Virus record (IMG/VR): IMGVR_UViG_3300025978_000025
Coordinates: 1-38,203 of that record
Reading direction: 5' to 3' (one strand)
Length of the DNA: 38,203 nucleotides
DNA from: a virus
The notes under the pieces were generated by a model. The model was not told where the DNA came from and searched no databases. It was given only the letters and a program-made list of their open reading frames with translations. Position numbers and translations under genes: made by a program. How positions within the stretch are numbered: position 1 is the stretch's first letter; each line of letters opens with the position of its first letter. Of the stretch, positions 1 through 7,888 are shown in pieces.

Positions 1-1988
1 CGTCTACCATCACCACGCGGGTCCGGCAGTCAGGCACCAGCCCGGTGGACTTCGGGGCTATTGGTGACGGCGCTGCCGACGAGTCGGAAGAGGTGCAGGA
101 CGCAATCGACGCGGCGACGTTCGTTGTTGACCTCCAGGGTCTAATCTACCGATGCGACAACTTTCTGACGCTTCCTAGCGACGTGCAGATCATCAACGGA
201 ACGCTCGATTTCACCAGCTGCAACGATGATGAGTACGTTCGCATCGTCGGAACTATTGGCAACGCGATAGCGCTGGGCGGAGACATTGCCGCAGGAGACA
301 CCGAGACGCTGATTAGCCCGGTGGGACTGTCTGTGGGCGATGTGCTGTTCATCAGCAGTTCGGCGGCGTGGCGAGATGGCACCGGAAAGACCGGTGAGCT
401 CTCCGTCTACTCGGAGGTGTCCGAGGGCGTCATCCTCGGTAAGCCGGCCCGAGACGCGTACACCGCTGTTTCGTCATCGGCCAAGAAAATCACGCCGAAG
501 ACCGGCGTGTCGTTCCGCAGCGTGACTTTCGTTGGTAGCTCGAGCGCGAGCGGCGATGGCGTGCTGGTGTTCGCCGACTTGTCCCGCCGCCTGCGTTTTG
601 ATGACTGCGTGTTCTCCGGGATCAAGGGCGCCGGCATTCGGCTCAATACGTGCCTGGATGTGGCCATCAATGGTTGCGCGTTCAGCGACGGGGCATCGTC
701 TTCTGTCGGCGTCGAGATCGCTGAGTGCTGCGAGCAGATCACTATCGAATCGTGCGATTTCGAGAGATTAGGAGAGGGCGTTAACATCGGGACCGCAGGA
801 ACGCGTGACGGTGTGTGCCGCGACGTGATGGTCGATGGATGCCGTATCGTGGCTCCCGTGGTCAACGGGATCGCGGTCAACCAACTAACGCAGAACGCAA
901 CTTTGGTCGACAACGAGGTGGAGGCTGTCGATGTGCCAGCCATCGCGCTGGCGAGCGCCTCGGAGGTCAAGCTGCTGGGCAACAAGGCGCGGACGACGGG
1001 CGACAGGTGCATCCACGCCACGGGCATCGTCGACGCGGTGTTGATGACTGGCAACATGTTCGAGCGCGTGGACACCACGGGCCCCGTATGCGAGTTCGCG
1101 GGAACAGGCGCAGGCAACATCAGCGGCGTGAACGCCGTGGGCAACCGGCTCAAGGGCGGCACCTACGGAATCACCGGGTCGAACGTGGCAAGCGGAACGT
1201 TTGCGCGCAACAGCAACGTGTTCACCGGGCAGGCTACGGGGGAGATCAACGGGCTCGGAACCAATCTCGCGATTGAGGTTGGGGCAATCACGGCAGGAGC
1301 AATCACGTCGACCGACATTGTGACGGCATCGGCAGCCGACAAGATCCCAAGAGCAGGAGGAGATGGAAAACTTGCTGCGGCTTGGATCCCTGATGTGAGC
1401 GGAACCTACGCTCCGGCAGCCAATGGCGTGACCAACGGTGATAGCCATGACCACAGCGGCGGGGACGGCGGGCAGATAGCGCATACGGCGCTGAGCGCTA
1501 TCGGCACCAACAGCCACTCGACAATAGATAGCCACATTGGCAGCACGTCGAACCCGCACAGCGTTACCGCCGCCCAGGCTGGTGCCATCGCCACGGAAAC
1601 TGCGGGTGCGGCTAGTGGGGTGGCCACACTCGACGGAAGTAGCAAGGTGGTCCAGGAGCCAGCCAGTAAGGCGCAGGCCAGCGGCATCGCATCGCTCAAC
1701 TCGTCAAGCACCGTCGTACAGAACCAGGCGAACTTCTGCGCGGGGAGGATTGCCGACGACGGAACGACAATATGGGCTCGCGGAGTGTCGTTCACTTCTG
1801 CGCGCACTGGGACCGGTGTCTACACAATAACGGCATCTGGGGTCACAACGTCTTCCTCCATCGTTGTGACGCTGAACGCTACGGGGTGCACGTTCGAGGC
1901 TCATCCCGGAACTGGCGTCTTCACCGTTGGCACTGCTTACAGTGGTTCTCCAGCGAATTCTGAGTTTTGCTTCATGGCATTCTGGTAG
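1..1988 (+). CDS. Tailspike/tail fibre with pectate-lyase-like beta-helix, 5' end cut by window
   Basis: The frame is open to the left edge, so the N-terminus is missing; the first GTG at 45 is internal. The sequence DFGAIGDGAADESEEVQDAIDAA (read in two pieces, DFGAIGDG then a D/E-rich helix) is the classic entry to a right-handed parallel beta-helix of the pectate lyase 3 superfamily. A long run of short Gly/Asn/Val-rich strands follows to about residue 400. The C-terminal third has the tail-fibre motif NPHSVTAAQAGA and His/Gly-rich spacers, then a short beta-rich tip ending in FMAFW. Family knowledge says such proteins trimerise at the tail tip and bind or cleave surface polysaccharide; actual enzyme activity is inference. 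It is the first of two tail-fibre genes and converges on the minus-strand gene that ends at 1990. Confidence 0.85.
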   Translation, partial: STITTRVRQSGTSPVDFGAIGDGAADESEEVQDAIDAATFVVDLQGLIYRCDNFLTLPSDVQIINGTLDFTSCNDDEYVRIVGTIGNAIALGGDIAAGDTETLISPVGLSVGDVLFISSSAAWRDGTGKTGELSVYSEVSEGVILGKPARDAYTAVSSSAKKITPKTGVSFRSVTFVGSSSASGDGVLVFADLSRRLRFDDCVFSGIKGAGIRLNTCLDVAINGCAFSDGASSSVGVEIAECCEQITIESCDFERLGEGVNIGTAGTRDGVCRDVMVDGCRIVAPVVNGIAVNQLTQNATLVDNEVEAVDVPAIALASASEVKLLGNKARTTGDRCIHATGIVDAVLMTGNMFERVDTTGPVCEFAGTGAGNISGVNAVGNRLKGGTYGITGSNVASGTFARNSNVFTGQATGEINGLGTNLAIEVGAITAGAITSTDIVTASAADKIPRAGGDGKLAAAWIPDVSGTYAPAANGVTNGDSHDHSGGDGGQIAHTALSAIGTNSHSTIDSHIGSTSNPHSVTAAQAGAIATETAGAASGVATLDGSSKVVQEPASKAQASGIASLNSSSTVVQNQANFCAGRIADDGTTIWARGVSFTSARTGTGVYTITASGVTTSSSIVVTLNATGCTFEAHPGTGVFTVGTAYSGSPANSEFCFMAFW

Positions 1989-1989
1989 C

Positions 1990-2487
1990 TTACTCGACGA
2001 GCATCATCTTTTCGAAAATGATGCTGTCCCAACCTGACGCCCGATAGCTGGTATCGAAGAACGGCTCAGGGTGGTCGACCCCCGGGGATCCGGTCCATCT
2101 GTGCAGGTGGGCGTGCATCAGTTCGTGTGACAGGGACCAGTAGAGCGCAGGCTCAGACATCCCCGGGACCAAGCCGACGTAGAACGTGTCTCCGGTGATC
2201 CATAGATTTCCGTTCCGCTGAGGCTTGACCTCTCGCGAGTCAAAAACGATCGCAGCGTTCTTCCCTATGAAATAGTCAGCGTCACCCGAGAGTTCTCTCC
2301 CGTCGAGATCGGCGAACATGGCAATAGAGGTGGCTACCCTAGCGTCCATGGTTTCCCCTGGTCCGATCTCCTCTCGCTCTGCTCCAACCACACAAAATCC
2401 CGACTTCCGCAGTCTGATGCTCGCATTCTCGCAATGGTCGACTCCGCACCCCGCCACCATCGCCGCTATCGCAATCAAGATCCTCAT
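1990..2487 (-). CDS. Predicted lipoprotein with zinc-metallopeptidase motif (HELMH)
   Basis: The chosen ATG at 2487 follows a strong AGGAGG site; the frame stays open further upstream but has no good start there. The protein has 165 residues. It starts with a short positively charged and hydrophobic segment, MRILIAIAAMVAGC, which has a lipobox (VAGC, Cys14), so it should be lipid-anchored outside the cytoplasmic membrane. HELMH at about residues 121-125 is the HExxH zinc-binding signature, followed by HLH and a DH pair that could supply the third ligand. It lies between two tail-fibre genes on the opposite strand, so it looks like an independently expressed moron. Possible roles are wall or protein cleavage at the envelope, or altering the host surface; neither is shown. 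Confidence 0.7.
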   Translation of the reverse strand: MRILIAIAAMVAGCGVDHCENASIRLRKSGFCVVGAEREEIGPGETMDARVATSIAMFADLDGRELSGDADYFIGKNAAIVFDSREVKPQRNGNLWITGDTFYVGLVPGMSEPALYWSLSHELMHAHLHRWTGSPGVDHPEPFFDTSYRASGWDSIIFEKMMLVE

Positions 2488-2702
2488 GGCTTCCTCCTCA
2501 GGTTCGGGTTGCCAGCTGGCCTGGCGTTCTCGGCGTACTCTGTGATCTTGTAGTGCTCGATCATCCACTGCACGTATGCCACCCTGACTCCAAGCGCCCG
2601 AGCGGTAGCCGTCATCCCCCACCCGTTGAGCTTGAGCTTGGCCAGCAGGTTCGCTCTGCGCTCGGCGTCGCAGCGGTCGCGAAGTTCTCGGTCGGTGGTC
2701 AT
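2484..2702 (-). CDS. Small Fis-type helix-turn-helix protein
   Basis: The 72-residue product has a Fis/HTH_8-like core: LLAKLKLNGWGMTATARALG followed by a recognition-like helix (VAYVQWMIEHY). The middle reads N-GW-MTATARALGV, the usual pattern N-W-xTATARxLGV of NtrC/Fis C-termini. ATG 2702 was chosen because the HTH begins soon after it and a GCGAGG lies 10 bases upstream; an ATG at 2771 would add a poorly structured leader. It overlaps the lipoprotein gene by 4 bases, so the two are translationally coupled. A similar domain is found at 10941-11165. It probably binds DNA as a small regulator. Confidence 0.65.
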   Translation of the reverse strand: MTTDRELRDRCDAERRANLLAKLKLNGWGMTATARALGVRVAYVQWMIEHYKITEYAENARPAGNPNLRRKP

Positions 2703-2724
2703 GGATAGTATGCCTCGCTCATGG

Positions 2725-3000
2725 CTACTTGGCTCCTTGGATCGACAGGCAATAGACTGTGACAATGACACTGATTTCAGGATTGGGCGTGCCGATGCCG
2801 CCGCGAGTGATTAGCTGGCCAGAGCGTCTTGATTTTTTGACTTGAAGGCCATCTCTCTTGGCTTTCTTGGCCATGTCGTCTCTGGCCTTGCGGGCCGCTT
2901 TGTGGGCCGACATATCGTCGAATGCGTACCAGCCGCGCGTAAACAGGAACCCGTAATCGACAGGGTTAAAGGTCATGTATCCGTTGTCGATGATGGTCAT
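2725..3000 (-). CDS. Hypothetical phage protein, 91 aa
   Basis: Start ATG 3000 follows TTAGGAGAAGCC, a good ribosome binding site. The N-terminal half has an aromatic segment (YGFLFTRGWYAFDDMSAHKAARKA), then a Lys/Arg-rich stretch (KKAKRDGLQVKKSRR), and the C-terminus is a hydrophobic strand (ISVIVTVYCL). It is not recognised. It is part of a tightly packed minus-strand run of small genes between the parS-bearing control region and the lipoprotein gene. Confidence 0.55.
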   Translation of the reverse strand: MTIIDNGYMTFNPVDYGFLFTRGWYAFDDMSAHKAARKARDDMAKKAKRDGLQVKKSRRSGQLITRGGIGTPNPEISVIVTVYCLSIQGAK

Positions 3001-3008
3001 GGCTTCTC

Positions 3009-3134
3009 CTAATAGCTGGCGAGCAGCTGTTCGGCCTCCTCGCGGGTCAATGCGAGTCCTCTGATGTACTCTTGCCCGTAGTCGTCCAGGTCGAATACGG
3101 CCCAGTTTCCTGATGGTAATTGGCGTATGTGCAT
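3009..3134 (-). CDS. Tiny acidic hypothetical protein, 41 aa
   Basis: A complete 42-codon frame from ATG 3134 to TAG fits exactly in the gap between its neighbours. The product has the pattern M-IRQL-SGNW-VFDLDDYG, ending in LTREEAEQLLASY, a plausible beta-hairpin plus helix. A weak GGAAAG lies upstream, and the AGCC-ATG context matches the neighbouring genes. Function unknown. Confidence 0.5.
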   Translation of the reverse strand: MHIRQLPSGNWAVFDLDDYGQEYIRGLALTREEAEQLLASY

Positions 3135-3136
3135 GG

Positions 3137-3355
3137 CTACTTTCCATCACGTAGGATCGTCTCGTCACGCACGTACTCGCGGCATTCTTTGGCACTCGTC
3201 AGGAACGGACGGCAGCATGCGTTTTTGGTAACTGCGCCCTCCAGCCCCCATACGTGCCGCAGCTCCTTGTGAACTCTGCCAAATCGAGTCACTCGCACGG
3301 TGGTGGTGGTATCGGTCTCATGGCAGAAGGTGTTTTTGTAGCCGAAGCTCTTCAT
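3137..3355 (-). CDS. Small Cys-containing hypothetical protein, 72 aa
   Basis: Start ATG 3355 follows AAGGAGAG at good spacing. The product has several cysteines and histidines (FCHE, ACCRPF, KECREY) and a Thr-rich stretch DTTTTVRV. It may fold as a small beta-rich protein, possibly metal-binding, but no family is recognised. It lies in the same minus-strand run as the genes at 1990-3134. Confidence 0.5.
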   Translation of the reverse strand: MKSFGYKNTFCHETDTTTTVRVTRFGRVHKELRHVWGLEGAVTKNACCRPFLTSAKECREYVRDETILRDGK

Positions 3356-3373
3356 CTGGTCTCTCCTTGGTGG

Positions 3374-3466
3374 TTACTTGCTCAGCTGCTTGATCAGCAG
3401 CGCCATTTGGGCCGCCGCCTTGATTGAGCTCGAGTAGGTCGCCTGGTTTGTGTTCGTCGTGCTCAT
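3374..3466 (-). CDS. Tiny 30-aa ORF, probably leaderless first gene of the minus operon
   Basis: ATG 3466 opens a 30-codon frame, MSTTNTNQATYSSSIKAA continuing to a helical IKQLSK end. There is no ribosome binding site, but a good promoter (-35 TTGACG, 17-base spacer, -10 TATATT) ends 7 bases before the ATG, so transcription could start at or beside the ATG. That supports a leaderless message. The protein itself is unrecognised. Confidence 0.4.
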   Translation of the reverse strand: MSTTNTNQATYSSSIKAAAQMALLIKQLSK

Positions 3467-3472
3467 GATCTT

Positions 3473-3501
3473 AATATACCGCACAAAATAAATTGCGTCA
3501 A
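3473..3501 (-). promoter_or_regulatory. Sigma70-like promoter for the minus-strand small-gene run
   Basis: Reading the minus strand: TTGACG at 3501-3496, a 17-base AT-rich spacer, and TATATT at 3478-3473. This is 5/6 and 5/6 to consensus. It sits directly upstream of the ATG at 3466 and drives genes towards 1990. Confidence 0.6.
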
Positions 3502-3522
3502 CATTAATTTATGCTGTATCGT
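3493..3522 (+). promoter_or_regulatory. Weak candidate promoter for the tail-fibre gene
   Basis: TTGCGT at 3493-3498, an 18-base spacer, and TATCGT at 3517-3522. The match is only 3/6 and 4/6. If used, the transcript would carry the parS and palindrome sequences in its leader. It overlaps the divergent minus-strand promoter. Confidence 0.25.
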
Positions 3523-3540
3523 AAAAAGAATTCCATATAT

Positions 3541-3552
3541 CCTACATGTAGG
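3541..3552. promoter_or_regulatory. 12-bp perfect palindrome, possible operator
   Basis: CCTACATGTAGG is fully self-complementary and abuts the parS palindrome, sharing two bases. It lies between two divergent promoters and the tail-fibre start, so it could be a binding site for a dimeric regulator. No protein can be assigned to it. Confidence 0.4.
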
Positions 3553-3566
3553 TTTCACGTGAAACA
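3551..3566. other. parS-like centromere site
   Basis: GGTTTCACGTGAAACA matches the widely conserved bacterial chromosomal parS consensus TGTTTCACGTGAAACA at 15 of 16 positions, and the inner 14 bases GTTTCACGTGAAAC form a perfect palindrome. Known biology: parS is bound by ParB, a CTP-dependent clamp that loads and spreads along DNA. The phage's own ParB/Srx-domain protein (31471-32091) shows no parS-reading helix-turn-helix, so the host ParB is the likely reader. The site is intergenic, between divergent genes. Function in the phage is inference. Confidence 0.8.
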
Positions 3567-3603
3567 GGTACAAAATCATGACCGATCGTGGTAGTCATGC
3601 GGT

Positions 3604-6582
3604 ATGGCGACCAAGATCGAGTTTCCTGCGCCAGCGACTCCTGTTTCCGAGGGCTCATCGGCTCCCATGGGGGCCACCTGGCGCCGGTATTTTTTCGAGT
3701 CGGCCAAACGCCTGAGCGACTTGGTTGCGCAGCAGATAGCCCACCTCATTCGCAACGCAGACGTGGCTAGCGACGCGGCCATCGCCGAGAGCAAACTGGC
3801 GTTGACCTACGGGACAGCGTCACTCAATACGGCCATCGGGACCAAAGCCGACGCGAGCGCGCTGAGTTCGCACGCGGGAAACACGAACAACCCGCACGCT
3901 ACGACCGCGGCACAGGTCGGGGCCGTGGAGTCGAACACCGCGATCACGGGGGCCACTAAGACCAAGATCACGTACGACAGCAAGGGCCTGGTTACCGCTG
4001 GCGATGATGCTACTGCGGCAGACGTGGGGGCCGTCGCGGTCAACGCATCGATTACCCCAGGCACCGGGACCAAACTGACGGTCGACGCCAAGGGCCTCGT
4101 GACCGTCGTCGGTACAGCAACGGCTGCCGACGTTGGGGCCGAGGATTCTGGTTCCGTCGCCACCCACGCCGCTCTGGCTACCGGTGTACACGGGCTCGGG
4201 GGGGCATCGCAGCTCAACGTGGGGACGACCACGGGCACGGTGGCCGCTGGTGACCATGGGCATGCGCACAGTGCACTGAGCGGTCTGACGACGGGCAACG
4301 ACCACACGCAGTACGTGTTGCGCGAGGGGAAGGCGCTCGGTCAGGTAATCACGGGCGGCACTGGGTCGGCAGAGGCCTTGGCCTTTCATTCGACGATGCA
4401 CGGAACCAAGGGAAACATCGAGATTGGGCAGTACGGAGCGCATGCGATCCTGTCTGTACTCGAGGAAGACGGCGAGGTGGCCCTCCCGCAGCTCACTGCT
4501 GGCAAGCCGTTGATGCTCGACTCCTACCAGATGATCATCGCCCAGGACATACCAGCGGCCAATGTGAGCGGGCTGGGTGGCGCGGCGATGCTGAGCGTCG
4601 GTGCCACTGCGGGAACCGTGGCGGCCGGAGACGATTCGCGTTTTCACTCCCGCGCCCACGACATGGTAACCTCGGCAGATCACCAGGCTGCGGCGGCAGG
4701 GGACAAAGACAAGTACCTGCATAGCAACGCCTCGACGGGAACCATTGAATGGGTGGCAGGAGCTACCCCGTCGGCTCATGCCTCGACGCACAACGCGGGC
4801 GGGAGCGATGCTCTCGCGATTGACGCGGCGGCAGGAACCGGAAGCCTGCGCACTCTGGGGACGAGTTCGACGAGCGCGGCTCCGGGGAACCACACGCACG
4901 CGGCTGCTGCCCCAGCGGCTCATGCCTCGACGCACAACGCTGGCGGCAGTGACGCGCTTGCGATCGATGCGGCTGCAGGAACTGGTTCGCTGCGTACCCT
5001 GGGGACGAGCGCAACAAGTGCCGCGGCAGGAAATCACGCGCACACACTGCCCGTAACTACCGAAATGCAGTACGGGAAATGGTTAGATAGCTACGACGCA
5101 GCGACCGGACAATTCACGGCCACAACCCCGACGTACTCACAGATCGGTGCAGCAGGAGCCGGCCACAAACACGGTATGACTGCACCATACGATATGATCG
5201 TGGGCGCGTATGCTGGCGCCCCAGATCGACTTGCCGGGCCTACAGTAGACGGCACCTACTGGCTCAAGTCCGTCGCCAGCGGCGGGGCAACGACAGGGGT
5301 GTCGTGGTCCGCGCTGGCAAAAGCCGACGTGGGCCTAGGCAACGTGACCAACGATGCCCAGGCCAAAGCTGGCGCCGTCACTGGTTCCGGACTCACGATA
5401 GCCACGGCCAAAGTCCTCGGACGGCTCACGGCGGGCACGGGCGCGATCGAGGAGCTGGACGTAGCGACTACGGCTACAGCCAATGCTGTTTGGCAAGTCA
5501 ATGCATCTAATCAGGCTGCTCTCGGGTACGGATCAGCGTTAACCTGGAATGACGTAGCGGGCAACGCCGGTGCAAACCGCTTAGGTGTCAGTAACGACGC
5601 CACGCACCTGGACTTTCGATATCGTGCGGCTAGTGGCATGCTGCGATTTTATGCCAACAGCTCCACAGCTGGCAGTGGCGGCGAGAGCCAAGTTGCACAA
5701 TTCGAGTACAACAAAGCAACTATCTATCAGCCACTGACGCTTTCTGGCCCGATCACACAGGCCGTCTCTGGCACCGCGAGTGTCGCGAACTCGTATCTAG
5801 TAGCCTCGCTCGCCAGCGGGAATGACGTATACGGCATCGTCGGCCGGGCCGACACCACTGACCAGTCACTGCGCTGGGGCCATCACTACGACAGCACGGC
5901 AGCAAGCAGCTACGGTTATTTGTCTATCGGAGGTGAGGCGGCCAGCACAGGTGGCCTGACTCTGCAGCGCGCTGGGCATGTTGGCATCGGCCAGGCCCCC
6001 GACACCTCCTACAGCCTGGCGTGCGTGGGGGCGGTCAAGGCAACGGGGGTCAATGTCACAGGCCTAACGGCGTCACGGATCGTGGCTACCGACGCGATCA
6101 ATAACCTCGTATCGCTCGCCTACTCGTCAACCGGCGCCGCGTCGTCTTTGGTGCAGACCGATGGCGAGCTGTACGCAAGCCGGGCGCTGGCGACTACCGC
6201 AAGCGGTGCACTGCATTCGCTCTCAGCCGCGAGCACGACCGCACGCGGATCCGACCTGTATTGCAGCACGTCGAGCTGGGTCGAGCACGCATCGGTAGGT
6301 ATGCTTGCGGGCACGTGGTTGCTGATTGCTGACTATGGCGGCGGTAGCGACGTTGACGCCACCATGGGCATCAGGATGGTGCACTGGACTGACGGGGTGG
6401 TCCCGAACTCCACTGCGTACTTCGGCCTCAATGCGGGTTCATCGACGTGCTTTTCGCGCTCCGTGATCGTTTCAGACACCGAGACATTCTCCGTGGCCGT
6501 TCAGGTATTCGCAAGTATCGGCAGCAACCACGTTGGTTACTCCGACGCCTCGTGCTCGATCAAGGCGATACAGCTGTACTGA
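3604..6582 (+). CDS. Large tail fibre protein, 992 aa
   Basis: The first 50 residues are a helix-rich possible attachment end (FESAKRLSDLVAQQIAHLIRNADV). After it come tail-fibre motifs: NPHATTAAQVGA near residue 95, two TAADVGA blocks each preceded by KGLVT, and repeats with SAHASTHNAGGSDAL. The middle and C-terminus are beta-rich with low Cys, like trimeric fibre shafts and tips. It shares the NPH-TAAQ-GA signature with the gene at the left edge. No Shine-Dalgarno is seen before ATG 3604. The role is host binding at the tail; a receptor cannot be named. Confidence 0.85.
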   Translation: MATKIEFPAPATPVSEGSSAPMGATWRRYFFESAKRLSDLVAQQIAHLIRNADVASDAAIAESKLALTYGTASLNTAIGTKADASALSSHAGNTNNPHATTAAQVGAVESNTAITGATKTKITYDSKGLVTAGDDATAADVGAVAVNASITPGTGTKLTVDAKGLVTVVGTATAADVGAEDSGSVATHAALATGVHGLGGASQLNVGTTTGTVAAGDHGHAHSALSGLTTGNDHTQYVLREGKALGQVITGGTGSAEALAFHSTMHGTKGNIEIGQYGAHAILSVLEEDGEVALPQLTAGKPLMLDSYQMIIAQDIPAANVSGLGGAAMLSVGATAGTVAAGDDSRFHSRAHDMVTSADHQAAAAGDKDKYLHSNASTGTIEWVAGATPSAHASTHNAGGSDALAIDAAAGTGSLRTLGTSSTSAAPGNHTHAAAAPAAHASTHNAGGSDALAIDAAAGTGSLRTLGTSATSAAAGNHAHTLPVTTEMQYGKWLDSYDAATGQFTATTPTYSQIGAAGAGHKHGMTAPYDMIVGAYAGAPDRLAGPTVDGTYWLKSVASGGATTGVSWSALAKADVGLGNVTNDAQAKAGAVTGSGLTIATAKVLGRLTAGTGAIEELDVATTATANAVWQVNASNQAALGYGSALTWNDVAGNAGANRLGVSNDATHLDFRYRAASGMLRFYANSSTAGSGGESQVAQFEYNKATIYQPLTLSGPITQAVSGTASVANSYLVASLASGNDVYGIVGRADTTDQSLRWGHHYDSTAASSYGYLSIGGEAASTGGLTLQRAGHVGIGQAPDTSYSLACVGAVKATGVNVTGLTASRIVATDAINNLVSLAYSSTGAASSLVQTDGELYASRALATTASGALHSLSAASTTARGSDLYCSTSSWVEHASVGMLAGTWLLIADYGGGSDVDATMGIRMVHWTDGVVPNSTAYFGLNAGSSTCFSRSVIVSDTETFSVAVQVFASIGSNHVGYSDASCSIKAIQLY
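4774..5046 (+). repeat. Tandem 144-bp repeat inside the tail fibre
   Basis: Two consecutive 48-codon copies, starting at 4774 and 4918, encode AHASTHNAGGSDALAIDAA then GTGSLRTLGTS. The proteins are nearly identical while third codon positions differ, so the repeat is not very recent. Shaft repeats of this kind change fibre length. Confidence 0.85.
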
Positions 6583-6691
6583 ACCAAACGGGAAAAGAGC
6601 CATGAGCCACAACATAGGCAACTAGATGAAACACAGGCCATACTAACAATAGTATCGACACGCAGGAGAACAGCAGAGGGCCGTAAGAATC

Positions 6692-7048
6692 ATGGATCCA
6701 GTAAGCGCAGCAGAAAAGTTAGTTCCTCTTGTCCAACGCGGACCGGACGCCACGCTCGTCGTCTGCTGCTGTGTGCTCGTAGCGATGCTGGTGTCGTTCT
6801 CGACGGTGATATTTAGATTCTACACATCAGCGATGCAGACTATCCAGACAATCCAGGCCGCACACTATCAGCAAATGGTGCAGCTCGACGCTCGCAACAC
6901 AGAGCAAAAGCACGAGCTCATCAACAGCCTGAGAGACAACACCGAGGTCATCCGATCGGTGCTCGACAACCTCAAGAGCAACACGGATCTGCTCGGTAAT
7001 CTATCTCGAGACATGGCTGTATACTATGACAGGATCGGCCGTGTATGA
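6692..7048 (+). CDS. Membrane-anchored coiled-coil protein, 118 aa
   Basis: One strong transmembrane segment at about residues 20-45 (ATLVVCCCVLVAMLVSFSTVIF) is followed by a polar helical region (QTIQTIQAAHYQQMVQLDA, then NTEVIRSVLDNLKSNTDLL) that should form a coiled coil. This N-in, single-TM plus long helix shape is common in phage lysis and tail-associated proteins. It begins the plus-strand cluster leading to the endolysin and overlaps the next gene by ATGA. The role is unknown; a spanin-like or holin-accessory role is possible. Confidence 0.6.
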   Translation: MDPVSAAEKLVPLVQRGPDATLVVCCCVLVAMLVSFSTVIFRFYTSAMQTIQTIQAAHYQQMVQLDARNTEQKHELINSLRDNTEVIRSVLDNLKSNTDLLGNLSRDMAVYYDRIGRV

Positions 7049-7383
7049 GCCTATGGAGAAGGAAACCAAAATTGCATCGAACTAGGCTTGGAGAGTTACT
7101 GGTAAAGAATGGGGCTCCTGCGGACAAAGTGGACGCGGCGATGACGGAATACTATGGGCGTGTTCCGGGTCGCAGCGGAGAGTATTGCTTGTCGGTTGGA
7201 GCGTGTACGCAGGAGCAGTTGAATAGGTCGCTCGCCGAGCAGGCCGCTGAGCGCGACGACTACGACGAAGCCAGCCGTTACCGAGCGAGCACCATCGAGG
7301 ACACGCACCGGTCAGTGCTCGACCACCTCGACGACGCCAGGTCGCAGATAGCAGCGCTCATAGCGCACTACAGGCGGACATGA
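7045..7383 (+). CDS. Hypothetical protein with two MshEN/GspE-N-like half-motifs
   Basis: After a basic start, RLGELLVKNGAPADKVDAAM and then RSGEYCLSVGACTQEQLNRSL-AEQ follow the RLGxxLxxxGxxxxxxLxxxLxxQ pattern of the N-terminal domain of type II secretion/type IV pilus ATPases (GspE-N/MshEN). A charged helical tail follows. In MshE this fold binds cyclic-di-GMP; here binding is only an idea, and no ATPase is attached. It is coupled to the upstream membrane protein by ATGA and converges with the gene ending at 7386. Confidence 0.5.
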   Translation: MSLWRRKPKLHRTRLGELLVKNGAPADKVDAAMTEYYGRVPGRSGEYCLSVGACTQEQLNRSLAEQAAERDDYDEASRYRASTIEDTHRSVLDHLDDARSQIAALIAHYRRT

Positions 7384-7385
7384 TG

Positions 7386-7862
7386 CTAGAGAGCAGCAGG
7401 TCGCAGCTTGTACCTCTCGATGACCTCGCCGATGTCCTCAGTGATCTCCATTGGGATACCAAATATTTTGAGGGCGAGCCTGCCAGCGTAGGCCGCCACC
7501 TTGTCGACGGCACGAGTCTCGGTACCGACAATGACGATGATAGCAGCAACCTCGCTCATCGAATTACGCCCCCACTCGACCATGATCCTGATCGCGTCCT
7601 CGTCGTAACCGATGCCCAGAGAAAAATCATGGACGTAGACATACTTGGTCCGCGGCCAGCGAGAGCGCATCACCCGATCAACCTCGATCGTCATGTCGAG
7701 CGCGAGCTGTGTGGTTACGCGAGCCCCATCGGTAACCCGGTTAACGACGCCCGGGGGTGCGGTGATCCAAGACTGCAGCTGACCATGGACGATATGCGGA
7801 GCGGTATCAAATATCGGGTTTGCCATGCAATGCGTCATACCACAGACCGGGCGGCGGAGCAT
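7386..7862 (-). CDS. STAS-like hypothetical protein on the opposite strand of the lysis cluster
   Basis: This frame is preferred over the opposite-strand one because its translation looks globular: TQLALDMTIEVDRVMRSRW, then YVYVHDFS-GIGYD, then VAAIIVIVG and a C-terminal helix. The arrangement of strand-helix units resembles small single-domain STAS-like proteins common in myxobacteria, by memory only. Start ATG 7862 has AGGAGG close by (3 bases); ATG 7826 gives 146 residues but no ribosome site. It converges with the gene ending at 7383, with a 2-base gap. It looks like a separately expressed host-like insertion. Confidence 0.55.
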   Translation of the reverse strand: MLRRPVCGMTHCMANPIFDTAPHIVHGQLQSWITAPPGVVNRVTDGARVTTQLALDMTIEVDRVMRSRWPRTKYVYVHDFSLGIGYDEDAIRIMVEWGRNSMSEVAAIIVIVGTETRAVDKVAAYAGRLALKIFGIPMEITEDIGEVIERYKLRPAAL

Positions 7863-7888
7863 CGTCCTCCTGGCAAAGGAGAAGCACA

